A DNA stretch of 64,000 nt from Sphingomonadales bacterium (GTDB taxonomy: Bacteria; Pseudomonadota; Alphaproteobacteria; Sphingomonadales; Sphingomonadaceae), in NCBI GenBank assembly GCA_016704425.1, contig JADJAC010000011.1, forward strand, positions 124,001 to 188,000, read 5' to 3'. Under the pieces are notes generated by a model, which was given only the letters and a program-made list of their open reading frames with translations, did not search any database and had not been told where the DNA came from. Shown in pieces: positions 1-6,414 of this stretch. The translations under genes were made by a program, and so were the position numbers. Within the stretch, counting starts at the first letter, position 1; every line of letters begins with the position of its first letter.

Positions 1-49
1 TGTCGCGATCGCAATTGGATCCGGGAAAGACAATGACGGCGGATTTCAT
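1..49 (-). CDS. purQ: PurQ, phosphoribosylformylglycinamidine synthase glutaminase subunit (5' end only)
   Basis: Only the first 16 codons lie in the window; the gene runs off the left edge. Translated on the minus strand they read MKSAVIVFPGSNCDRD, the characteristic PurQ N-terminus. PurQ is the class I glutaminase that supplies ammonia to PurL in the fourth step of IMP synthesis. The start lies 4 bases downstream of the purS stop, the usual purS-purQ operon order, which supports the call despite the short fragment. Confidence 0.88.
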   Translation of the reverse strand, partial: MKSAVIVFPGSNCDRD

Positions 50-53
50 GGCC

Positions 54-284
54 TCAAACCCTTTCGATACGGAAATTCTCGATAACAGTATTTGCAAGCA
101 GCTTGCGGCACATCTCTTCAACCGCAGCATCCGCGACGGTGTCATCGAGATCGAGTTCGATCAGCTTGCCCTGCCGCACGCCATTCACGCCGCCAAACCC
201 CAACCCTTCGAGAGCATGGTGTATCGCCTTGCCTTGCGGATCGAGTACGCCGTTCTTGAGAGTGACATAAACTCGCGTCTTCAT
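54..284 (-). CDS. purS: PurS subunit of phosphoribosylformylglycinamidine synthase
   Basis: 76-residue protein beginning MKTRVYVTLKNGVLDPQGKA and containing the GLGFGGVNGVRQGKLIEL core typical of PurS. PurS is the small dimeric subunit that bridges PurL and PurQ in the three-part FGAM synthase. The reading frame is open 32 codons further upstream, but that extension is low-complexity and unlike PurS, so the internal ATG at 284 is chosen. purQ follows after 4 bases. A purC gene often precedes purS in related genomes, but here the 5' side leads into non-coding DNA, so a promoter probably lies at about 290-430. Confidence 0.93.
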   Translation of the reverse strand: MKTRVYVTLKNGVLDPQGKAIHHALEGLGFGGVNGVRQGKLIELDLDDTVADAAVEEMCRKLLANTVIENFRIERV

Positions 285-431
285 CGGGCGGGCTTTCTGG
301 GCAGGAGTTGGGGTGCGCCTGCCCGATACCGACGCACTGGCCGCAGGGCAAGATTCATCTTTCCTTAGGGATGAGGGCACACATTCGGGTCAGGGTCCGT
401 TCACGGCCGAATTTTGTCGTGGGAGAGTATA

Positions 432-581
432 GTGAACATTGCGGCGATTGCCCTTTTTGTCGGACTTTTTGTCTTCGGTCGCCAGATCATCGGCTGGCAT
501 GACGAATTGGGCAAGGTCCAGATGGTCTTGGTCGCTTCGTTCGTGCTTGGATATTTTGCGGGGGTTCGTCGTTCGAGCTGA
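432..581 (+). CDS. small single-span membrane protein, 49 aa
   Basis: GTG-started frame with a GGGAGAG Shine-Dalgarno 5 bases upstream. The product has two hydrophobic stretches: residues 2-15 (NIAAIALFVGLFVF) and 32-44 (VLVASFVLGYFAG), with a short polar piece containing WHDELGK between them and an Arg-Arg-Ser-Ser tail. It fits a small inner-membrane protein of one or two helices. It lies between purS (divergent) and a convergent hydroxylase gene and has no informative neighbour. Function is unknown. The good ribosome site and the hydrophobic pattern favour a real gene, but it could be chance. Confidence 0.5.
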   Translation: MNIAAIALFVGLFVFGRQIIGWHDELGKVQMVLVASFVLGYFAGVRRSS

Positions 582-785
582 ACGGATTTACTATCGAGTT
601 GCGGCCTCCTGCCTGCTGTTTGCCGAAGCGCGGTGTACGCTGGTCGAACTTGGAGCGATTACGCCGCTCTTCTCACATAGACAAAATCTGTGCGGCGAGG
701 CCAATGGCCCCCATCCCTGCCACTATTCACCTCGCCGCCAACCCGTGCATGACCTCGAACGGGTCTCAATTTTGAAATGTGAGCA

Positions 786-2222
786 TCATGTTGTGGTGTG
801 CTGATGCCAGGCGGCTTCAAGTTCTGCGGCATTTCCGGTGCCGAAAATGTAGTGGTCTGGCCTCAGCAGCACGGCTTCGGCATTATGCTTCGCCAACCAG
901 TGATCGATGGCGGCCTGGAATGGGGCGAGCGCCGGGTTGCCGACTCCACCCCGCGCCAGCACCAGGCTGCTGTTTCCCAGCACATCATCGAGCTTTTGGT
1001 CGTTGGCCAGAAATTGCGGAAAATAATTGCCGGCGGCAACTGCTCCAGAAAGTATGATGCCGGACGAAAGATGTGGATAACCCGGCGGCCCGGCGGGCAG
1101 TTTGCCCAATGCTCGCGCCAGCCGAAACTTTGTATCGCGCCAGAACGCTGACCATCTGCTTGTAGTGCAGACCATCCGCCCCATCATGATCGCCATCTGG
1201 ATCGTCGCCCGCAAATTCGGTTCGCGTTCCGGCTGGTAGCTGTCGAGCAGGCTATCCGGCGCATTTTCCTTAACCACTGCAGCCAGCTTCCATGCGAGGT
1301 TTACCGAATCGCGAAGGCCCGAGCACATGCCTTGCCCGGCAAAGGGCGGGGTCTGGTGCGCCGCATCTCCAGCCAGCAGGACGCGCCCCTTGCGCCATTG
1401 CTCGGCTATGCGTGCGCGAAAGGTATAGACCGCCTTGCGCTCCAGCCGCACAGCGCCTTTGACATCCCAGGGCGCAAGCAGCTCTTCAATGAATGCATCG
1501 TCGCATACCTGTTCGGCCGTTTCGCCGGGCTTGATCATAAACTCCCAGCGATGACGCCCCTCGCCCATCAGGACGCACGTGGTCGGGCGTTCCGGGTCGC
1601 AGATTTGCAGATTCTCGCTCGGCAATCTCGAATAATCGTCGACCAGCATATCGACAACAAGCCATGGTTCATCGAAGTTTAGGTCATCAAATGCGATCTT
1701 CGTAGCTTCACGCACCGGTGAGCGCGCGCCATCGGCTCCGACAAGATAACGCGCTCGAACCTTCTGTTCGCCATCGGGTGCAGTAATGAGCGCGGTCACA
1801 CCTTTGCCATCGTCAACGAAGGACTTCAGTTCCCAGCTGCGTTTGAGGGTCGCGTTTGCAAATCGGTCCAGCACGTTTCGCAGTGCCGCCTCGACAGTCG
1901 GCTGATGAATCATGTTCGCGGCCGGCCAGCCCCCGGCGCCAATCTGGTCTGAGCCATCGAAGCGAAGCAGGACCTCGCCTTTGGCGGACAGGAAATCGTA
2001 ACGCGCTGCCCGGCGACTGGTTGCGATGACTTCGTCGGCGACGCCTGCTTCCTGGAGAATCCGCATGCACTCGTGATCAATATGGGCGGCCCGCGGTAGC
2101 GGATAGATGTCCGGCTCCTTCTCCACGACAATGACGTTCACCCCGCGGTTGGCAAGCAAAATGGCCAACGTCACTCCAGTAGGCCCGCCTCCGGCGATCA
2201 GAATATCGTAGTCATAGTCCAT
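786..2222 (-). CDS. FAD-dependent aromatic-ring hydroxylase (MhpA/PheA-like)
   Basis: 478-residue flavoprotein monooxygenase of the p-hydroxybenzoate hydroxylase class. The dinucleotide motif GGGPTG is at residues 11-16, the DG motif (GADGARSPVR) at 162-171, and the GD motif (AGDAAHQTPPFAGQGM) at 284-299. These enzymes use NAD(P)H and O2 to hydroxylate a phenolic ring in the cytoplasm. It is the last gene of a three-gene operon: its start lies 2 bases after the stop of the hydrolase gene, behind an extradiol-type dioxygenase. This suggests it makes the catechol that the dioxygenase cleaves. It is shorter than MhpA (about 550 aa), lacking much of the C-terminal thioredoxin-like part. Substrate cannot be named from sequence. 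Confidence 0.88.
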   Translation of the reverse strand: MDYDYDILIAGGGPTGVTLAILLANRGVNVIVVEKEPDIYPLPRAAHIDHECMRILQEAGVADEVIATSRRAARYDFLSAKGEVLLRFDGSDQIGAGGWPAANMIHQPTVEAALRNVLDRFANATLKRSWELKSFVDDGKGVTALITAPDGEQKVRARYLVGADGARSPVREATKIAFDDLNFDEPWLVVDMLVDDYSRLPSENLQICDPERPTTCVLMGEGRHRWEFMIKPGETAEQVCDDAFIEELLAPWDVKGAVRLERKAVYTFRARIAEQWRKGRVLLAGDAAHQTPPFAGQGMCSGLRDSVNLAWKLAAVVKENAPDSLLDSYQPEREPNLRATIQMAIMMGRMVCTTSRWSAFWRDTKFRLARALGKLPAGPPGYPHLSSGIILSGAVAAGNYFPQFLANDQKLDDVLGNSSLVLARGGVGNPALAPFQAAIDHWLAKHNAEAVLLRPDHYIFGTGNAAELEAAWHQHTTT

Positions 2223-2224
2223 GT

Positions 2225-3064
2225 TCAGCTTTCTCCGACCATGACGCCTTCAATGTAACCGAGCCCGTCTACTTCGCAGCGCACGATATCGCCGGGAGCC
2301 AGAAACTGGCGCGGATTCATTGCCGCGCCGACACCGCCCGGCGTACCCGTGAAAAGCACGTCGCCCGGCTCAAGCGTCATCCCAGTTGAGAGATGTTCCA
2401 CCTGCTGCCAGATGTTGAAAACGAGATGGCTGGTGTTCGAATCCTGACGCTTTTCGCCATTGACGAAGCAGCGCAGACCCAGGTTGTGCGGATCTCCGAC
2501 TTCGTCGGCTGTGACAATCCACGGGCCCATCGGAGCATGGGTGTCGAAACTCTTGCCCAGGGACCATTGCGGGCTGGCATGTTGCCACATCCGTTCCGTG
2601 ACGTCGTTGCCAACGCAATAGCCGAAGATTGTGGCGGGCGCGTTGTCGGCGCTGACATGTTTTCCGCCCTTGCCGATGATTGCAACCAGCTCGACCTCAT
2701 AGTCGTTCGTCGTTGTGCCCTTCGCGATCTCTATCGGATCATAGGGTGCGTTTACGCTGGTCTGGGCCTTGGTGAACCAGACCTGGCGCTCAGGCACAGC
2801 CATCTTTGACTCCTCGATATGGTCTGCATAATTGAGGCCAATGGCGAACATCTTGCCGGGGCGCTGTACTGGCGCCTCTAGCTTGACTGATGAAAGCGGC
2901 ACCCCGATGCCCGCCGCAGCTTTTGCTTCAAGGCCGGGCCGCAACGCATCCCAGTCGCGGATAAGGTCGATCATCGTGCCCGGGATTCCGGAATCGACAA
3001 TCTGATCGCCGACTACAATGCCAGTGCGGGTGAGGCCGTTGGCCGAATATGTAGCAAGCTTCAT
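2225..3064 (-). CDS. fumarylacetoacetate hydrolase-family protein
   Basis: 279 residues with an N-terminal part (MKLATYSANGLTRTGIVVGD) and the FAH catalytic fold: GLNYADHIEES, the metal-binding stretch NDYEVELVAIIGKGG, GYCVGNDVTERMWQ, and the C-terminal signature LEPGDVLFTGTPGGVG. Family members hydrolyse C-C bonds in acylpyruvates or isomerise/decarboxylate ring-cleavage products, using Mg2+ or Mn2+. The frame is open 42 codons upstream inside the dioxygenase gene, but the ATG at 3064 is chosen because it makes a 4-base ATGA overlap with the preceding stop. By position it probably processes the ring-fission product made by that dioxygenase. Confidence 0.9.
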   Translation of the reverse strand: MKLATYSANGLTRTGIVVGDQIVDSGIPGTMIDLIRDWDALRPGLEAKAAAGIGVPLSSVKLEAPVQRPGKMFAIGLNYADHIEESKMAVPERQVWFTKAQTSVNAPYDPIEIAKGTTTNDYEVELVAIIGKGGKHVSADNAPATIFGYCVGNDVTERMWQHASPQWSLGKSFDTHAPMGPWIVTADEVGDPHNLGLRCFVNGEKRQDSNTSHLVFNIWQQVEHLSTGMTLEPGDVLFTGTPGGVGAAMNPRQFLAPGDIVRCEVDGLGYIEGVMVGES

Positions 3065-4080
3065 GGCGTAGTTCCTTTGAGTTGGTGACCGAACAGTCGT
3101 TTGATGCGCAATTGAAGGGCGGTGAGGAAGGACACGAGCCCTGGCTGAGGCGCGATCTTGCCAGCGAACATCGGATGAGGGCTGCCCCATTGCACGGCGA
3201 GCAATGCGCTCATTGGTTGTTTTTGGGGCGGGTCAGCAGCGGTAAACAAGTCGCCATCGGTCCAGTGCTCAAGCTCGTTTCCGAACGGGTCCTTCCAGTA
3301 ATCGAAAATCTGACTGCCCATGATGTGTCGACCTACGCCCCAGGCCGCCTTGCGTTTCCTTGCCGCAAGATGCCGGTGGCCGAGCATCAGATCGTCGAGA
3401 TTGGCTACCTCGAAGGCAGCATGAAGCAATCCAAGAGCGCCCGGCAGCTCAGCAAGGAACAATGTGTGATGGTCGGCAGGGTTGTCCCCGCGATCGCAAC
3501 GCATGAAGGCTCCCAGCGGAACATCCTCTGCTGCCTCGACCTCATCGGAGGTGAGGAAGCCGAAGCGTTCCTTGTACCATTTTTCGGATGTGCGGAAATT
3601 GCGCACCTTGAGCACGGCATGCCCAATGCGTCGCACATGTGCGGGCGCAACTTCGAGTCGTACGGTCGAGCGGAAGCGGGGCTTGCTGGCGGCGGTATTG
3701 CGCGGCGGATCGGAGAAATTAAATGAAGCCGCTCCCATGGCTTGCTCCGCGACAATTTCAACGCCGTAGCCGTCAGGATCGGTGAGGCGGACTATTTTCC
3801 CGCCACCAGGTTCATTGAGGTCCTCAACTGCGACGCCTTCGGCTGTCGCAAGCTTTTCAAGATCGGCAAGCGATTCTGCGCGAAAGCCGACAGCCAGGAA
3901 CTTCGGCGCGCCGCGTTCGGTGACATGGAGAAAGGGAGTCCCGTCGCTTCCCTTCCCATAGAGCCGCCCGTCTACCTCCCAGCAGGATATTCCGAAGTCT
4001 TCAAGGAACAACCGCATCTTATGCAGGTCCGGTGCGGAAAATCGCACGTGCGCGATATCTTCGATCTTGATGATCGGCAT
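3061..4080 (-). CDS. two-domain VOC/extradiol dioxygenase
   Basis: 339 residues with two vicinal-oxygen-chelate domains: about 8-112, and a catalytic one about 152-275. Type I extradiol dioxygenases bind Fe(II) by two His and one Glu; the matching residues here are H154 (RIGHAVLKV), H220 (GLLHAAFEV) and E271 (DPFGNELEHW). The pattern resembles 2,3-dihydroxybiphenyl or catechol 2,3-dioxygenases, which open the ring next to the diol. A GGAGG ribosome site precedes the ATG. First gene of the operon, transcribed away from the TetR gene, with its promoter in the operator region 4104-4146. The tail after residue 290 (LLAVQWGSPHPMF onward) extends beyond the VOC fold. Confidence 0.88.
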   Translation of the reverse strand: MPIIKIEDIAHVRFSAPDLHKMRLFLEDFGISCWEVDGRLYGKGSDGTPFLHVTERGAPKFLAVGFRAESLADLEKLATAEGVAVEDLNEPGGGKIVRLTDPDGYGVEIVAEQAMGAASFNFSDPPRNTAASKPRFRSTVRLEVAPAHVRRIGHAVLKVRNFRTSEKWYKERFGFLTSDEVEAAEDVPLGAFMRCDRGDNPADHHTLFLAELPGALGLLHAAFEVANLDDLMLGHRHLAARKRKAAWGVGRHIMGSQIFDYWKDPFGNELEHWTDGDLFTAADPPQKQPMSALLAVQWGSPHPMFAGKIAPQPGLVSFLTALQLRIKRLFGHQLKGTTP

Positions 4081-4103
4081 TTCCTTGCCTCCGCGATTCA
4101 GGT

Positions 4104-4146
4104 TTGACTATTTGGTCAGATATGTTGCAATTGACCAGATAGTCAA
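4104..4146. promoter_or_regulatory. paired TetR-type operator in divergent promoter
   Basis: Two 15-base arms, 4104-4118 and 4132-4146, are inverted copies of each other with one mismatch. Each arm is itself a dyad of the form TGAC-N6-GTCA. The pair fills the 79-base gap between the dioxygenase and the tetR gene. A TTGACT box reading toward the operon overlaps the right arm, so repressor bound here would block the operon promoter and probably its own. This is the expected position for the adjacent TetR protein. Confidence 0.72.
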
Positions 4147-4159
4147 GTAGTATTGCGTC

Positions 4160-4774
4160 ATGGCCAGCCACAATGCACCTTCATCCCGTTCCGGCCGTAC
4201 TCGAGCGGCCTTGATCGCTGCTGGATTCGAACTGCTTGTGGATCGGCCGATTGACGCAATCCCGATCGATGATGTCGTGGCAAAAGCGGGTGTGGCCAAG
4301 GGCAGTTTTTTTAATCATTTTTCCGACAAGCAGGATTTCGCAAGCGCCATCGCAACAGAAGTCAGGCTTGAATTGGAAGCTCGGGTGACGCAGGCAAACT
4401 CCGCAATCGCAGACCCGATTGAACGCATCGCCGGCGGTCTGCGCGTCTGCATCGAATTTGCGCGTGATCAACCCAAACGCACGACTGTCCTCCTGCGCAG
4501 CCATTCAAATCCGACATCACGCGCGCATCCGCTCAATCGCGGCCTGGCTGCCGATTTCGAGGCCGCCCGTGCCCAAGGGTTGTTGTGTCCTGAAGCCTCA
4601 GAGAGCGGGATTCTTTTCTGGATGGGGATTTGCCAGGCTGTGATGGCCAACGTTGTTGAAAGCAATCCCGGAAGGAACGAGGCTCAGAAACGCCTTGGCG
4701 AAATGCTGGTGCTGGGGCTGACAGGATTGGGCATTGATCGTGATCGGGCATTGACGATGGCGTTTCCCAAATAA
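4160..4774 (+). CDS. TetR/AcrR-family transcriptional regulator
   Basis: 204 residues. The N-terminal helix-turn-helix is about residues 14-60 (RTRAALIAAGFELLVDRP ... DDVVAKAGVAKGSFFNHFSDK), followed by an all-alpha ligand domain. Divergent from the hydroxylase/hydrolase/dioxygenase operon and separated from it only by a double palindrome, so it most likely represses that operon until an aromatic ligand binds. No clear Shine-Dalgarno sequence precedes the ATG, and the mRNA may have a very short leader. It lies just outside the left end of the tRNA-Tyr element. Confidence 0.93.
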   Translation: MASHNAPSSRSGRTRAALIAAGFELLVDRPIDAIPIDDVVAKAGVAKGSFFNHFSDKQDFASAIATEVRLELEARVTQANSAIADPIERIAGGLRVCIEFARDQPKRTTVLLRSHSNPTSRAHPLNRGLAADFEAARAQGLLCPEASESGILFWMGICQAVMANVVESNPGRNEAQKRLGEMLVLGLTGLGIDRDRALTMAFPK

Positions 4775-4835
4775 TGGGGTTCGCGCCGTTCAAGATTGGC
4801 AGCGCCCTGCGCCGCATTTTGGTGGTAGGTCTTCA

Positions 4836-4880
4836 GCGAACGTCCCCGGATAAGGGGGTGGTGGCAGGGCTTGTATCGAA
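4836..4880. repeat. attL: degenerate copy of tRNA-Tyr 3' end and flank
   Basis: Aligns with 17151-17196. The first 22 bases are identical; then the part matching the tRNA CCA end, acceptor stem and T-arm follows with two single-base indels and a few substitutions, ending in the TCGAAC of the T-loop. The sequence beyond does not continue as a tRNA, so this is a fragment, not a gene. The 326-base gap 4775-5100 holds only this site and the arm repeats. Confidence 0.7.
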
Positions 4881-4923
4881 CTATTGATCTATCAGATTGA
4901 ATTTAAACGAATTTGCGGTGCAT

Positions 4924-4953
4924 AAGTGATTCTCCCCCACATTTACCCCCACA
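4924..4953. repeat. integrase arm-type repeats next to attL
   Basis: Two CCCCCACA copies (4934-4941 and 4946-4953) preceded by AAGTGATTC. The same arrangement, AGTGATTC followed by two CCCCACA copies, recurs at 17031-17061 inside the other end of the element. In both cases the repeats lie on the island side of the att core. Confidence 0.55.
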
Positions 4954-5100
4954 TTATTTGAGCGTCGCGCTGGCAGATCATCACCGACTAATTAAACTTG
5001 AAAACTCTACCCTGAACGAATGTCGCATTCTGGCGAGCGTGGAATCGGGCTCGAACGGCAGGAATGTTGTGGAAAGCGGACCGTCCGTTGCGCTTGGATT

Positions 5101-5403
5101 CTACTGCGTGCGCAATGCGCTAATCACCTTCATGTCTGCCTTTCGGATGATGACCTGCAAACCGCCGCCCAAGTAGCCTTCAGGCCCAAGGTCAACTTGC
5201 CAGGCATCGCCTACCTCGTGCACGGCATACTCAAGCCTTGCGCCATCTGGCCGAAAAGCGTCCTTTGAATAATGACTCGTAGAATAGGCTATCGCCACAG
5301 CCAGAGCCTCAGCAGGTCCTTTTTGAACGCCTTGCCCTTGGCCTTCAAAACAACCGCCGAGCCAAAACAACATGATCGCCGCCGCAATACGAAGCTTGCC
5401 CAT
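5101..5403 (-). CDS. lipoprotein with NTF2-fold immunity-like domain
   Basis: 100 residues. The signal peptide MGKLRIAAAIMLFWLGGC ends in a lipobox (LGGC), giving a predicted lipid-anchored Cys18. The mature part has AEALAVAIAYSTSHYSKDAF followed by DAWQVDLGPEGYLGGGLQVIIRKAD. That W-x-V ... GYLGG ... V-I-x-K pattern resembles the NTF2-fold domains annotated as contact-toxin immunity proteins. No toxin gene is adjacent, so an immunity role is not shown. It is the first gene inside the left end of the tRNA-Tyr element and is transcribed toward the att site. Confidence 0.65.
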   Translation of the reverse strand: MGKLRIAAAIMLFWLGGCFEGQGQGVQKGPAEALAVAIAYSTSHYSKDAFRPDGARLEYAVHEVGDAWQVDLGPEGYLGGGLQVIIRKADMKVISALRTQ

Positions 5404-5535
5404 CGCGAATAGCTAACACGCTGGTCCGGAGTCCGCTATGGGGTCGCATGCCACGCGCATGCTTCGTCTACTTTGGGGTGGTAAGCGGTCAGCAAATCAT
5501 TTGACCTAAACTATGAATTTTGCTTCCTATCCTAA

Positions 5536-6294
5536 ATGGGTGGGGAGACTGACAAGGCTGCAGCCGATTTTCCGGCTTGGCACAAATGGGACCGGAAATT
5601 TTTCCTGTTCTATGTCTTAGCGGCTTGGGGAGCGATCCTTATTGGCTTCTATCCTTCCGTGACTCGTCGCTACCTTGGCCAAGCCGACTTTCCGGCACCT
5701 GGCATTCTGCAAGTCCATGTTTTTGCATTCACGGCTTGGATGTGCCTGCTCACGGTGCAAATATTTCTAATCCGGACCGGACAGCAGAGTATCCACAAGC
5801 GACTTGGCATCGCAGGCGCTATCATGGTTCCAATTCTGGTGATTACCGGCGTTGGAGCCGAAATTGTGAGCCAGCGCTTCTACAGCCCAAAATATCCCGA
5901 GAACCTACAGTTCTTTATCGCTCCCTTGTTTCAGATGTTGGTGTTCCTCGTCTGCGCCTCAATGGCGCTCCTGCTTCGCAAGGATTCGGCAGCGCACAAG
6001 CGGCTGATTCTTTTGGGCACATCAATGATTCTGGTTGCTGCCTATAATCGGTGGTGGGGAGAAGGTTTGTATCAATTGTTCGGTGACGGCTTTTGGGGAA
6101 TGATCGTCCATAATTTTGCAGGGCCGAACATGTTGATGGCAGTAGCCATAGCATATGATGTTGTTAGCCGTCGTCGCGTGCACTGGGTTCATGCGACGAT
6201 GGTTCCGGCAATTCTCCTAGGCGAATTGGTCACTTCATGGGTCTACCACCATTCAGCATGGCCACCGATCGCCTGGCAATTAGTTGGTATTTGA
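5536..6294 (+). CDS. seven-helix integral membrane protein, unknown function
   Basis: 252 residues with about seven hydrophobic segments: roughly 22-40, 60-80, 92-110, 125-147, 155-171, 190-207 and 218-235. Conserved-looking polar points are HVFAFTAWMCLLTVQ, HKRLGIAGAI, AHKRLILLGT and a late IVHNFAGPN. Repeated H-x-R-L turns after helices recall b561/DUF2306-like membrane proteins that may bind haem or quinone, but I cannot assign a family with confidence. It is alone on the plus strand between the lipoprotein and the TonB receptor genes. Confidence 0.7.
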   Translation: MGGETDKAAADFPAWHKWDRKFFLFYVLAAWGAILIGFYPSVTRRYLGQADFPAPGILQVHVFAFTAWMCLLTVQIFLIRTGQQSIHKRLGIAGAIMVPILVITGVGAEIVSQRFYSPKYPENLQFFIAPLFQMLVFLVCASMALLLRKDSAAHKRLILLGTSMILVAAYNRWWGEGLYQLFGDGFWGMIVHNFAGPNMLMAVAIAYDVVSRRRVHWVHATMVPAILLGELVTSWVYHHSAWPPIAWQLVGI

Positions 6295-6414
6295 AGCCAT
6301 TGAAATGAAAACTGGCCAATGACCGCAATGGGGCCGTTCGTCGTTCGCCCGCTCGGCGGATTTGGGGTAGAAACCGGACGTTTGAGCAGTTGCGTCTCGG
6401 CGATCAAACTTGGT

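Noticed and set aside
439..804. A plus-strand frame of 121 codons overlapping the small membrane gene
   Set aside because: No ribosome site and no recognisable sequence; the overlapping 432-581 frame is better supported.
4836..4920. A second tRNA gene at the left att site
   Set aside because: Only the 3' portion is similar; no anticodon arm or 5' acceptor strand follows.
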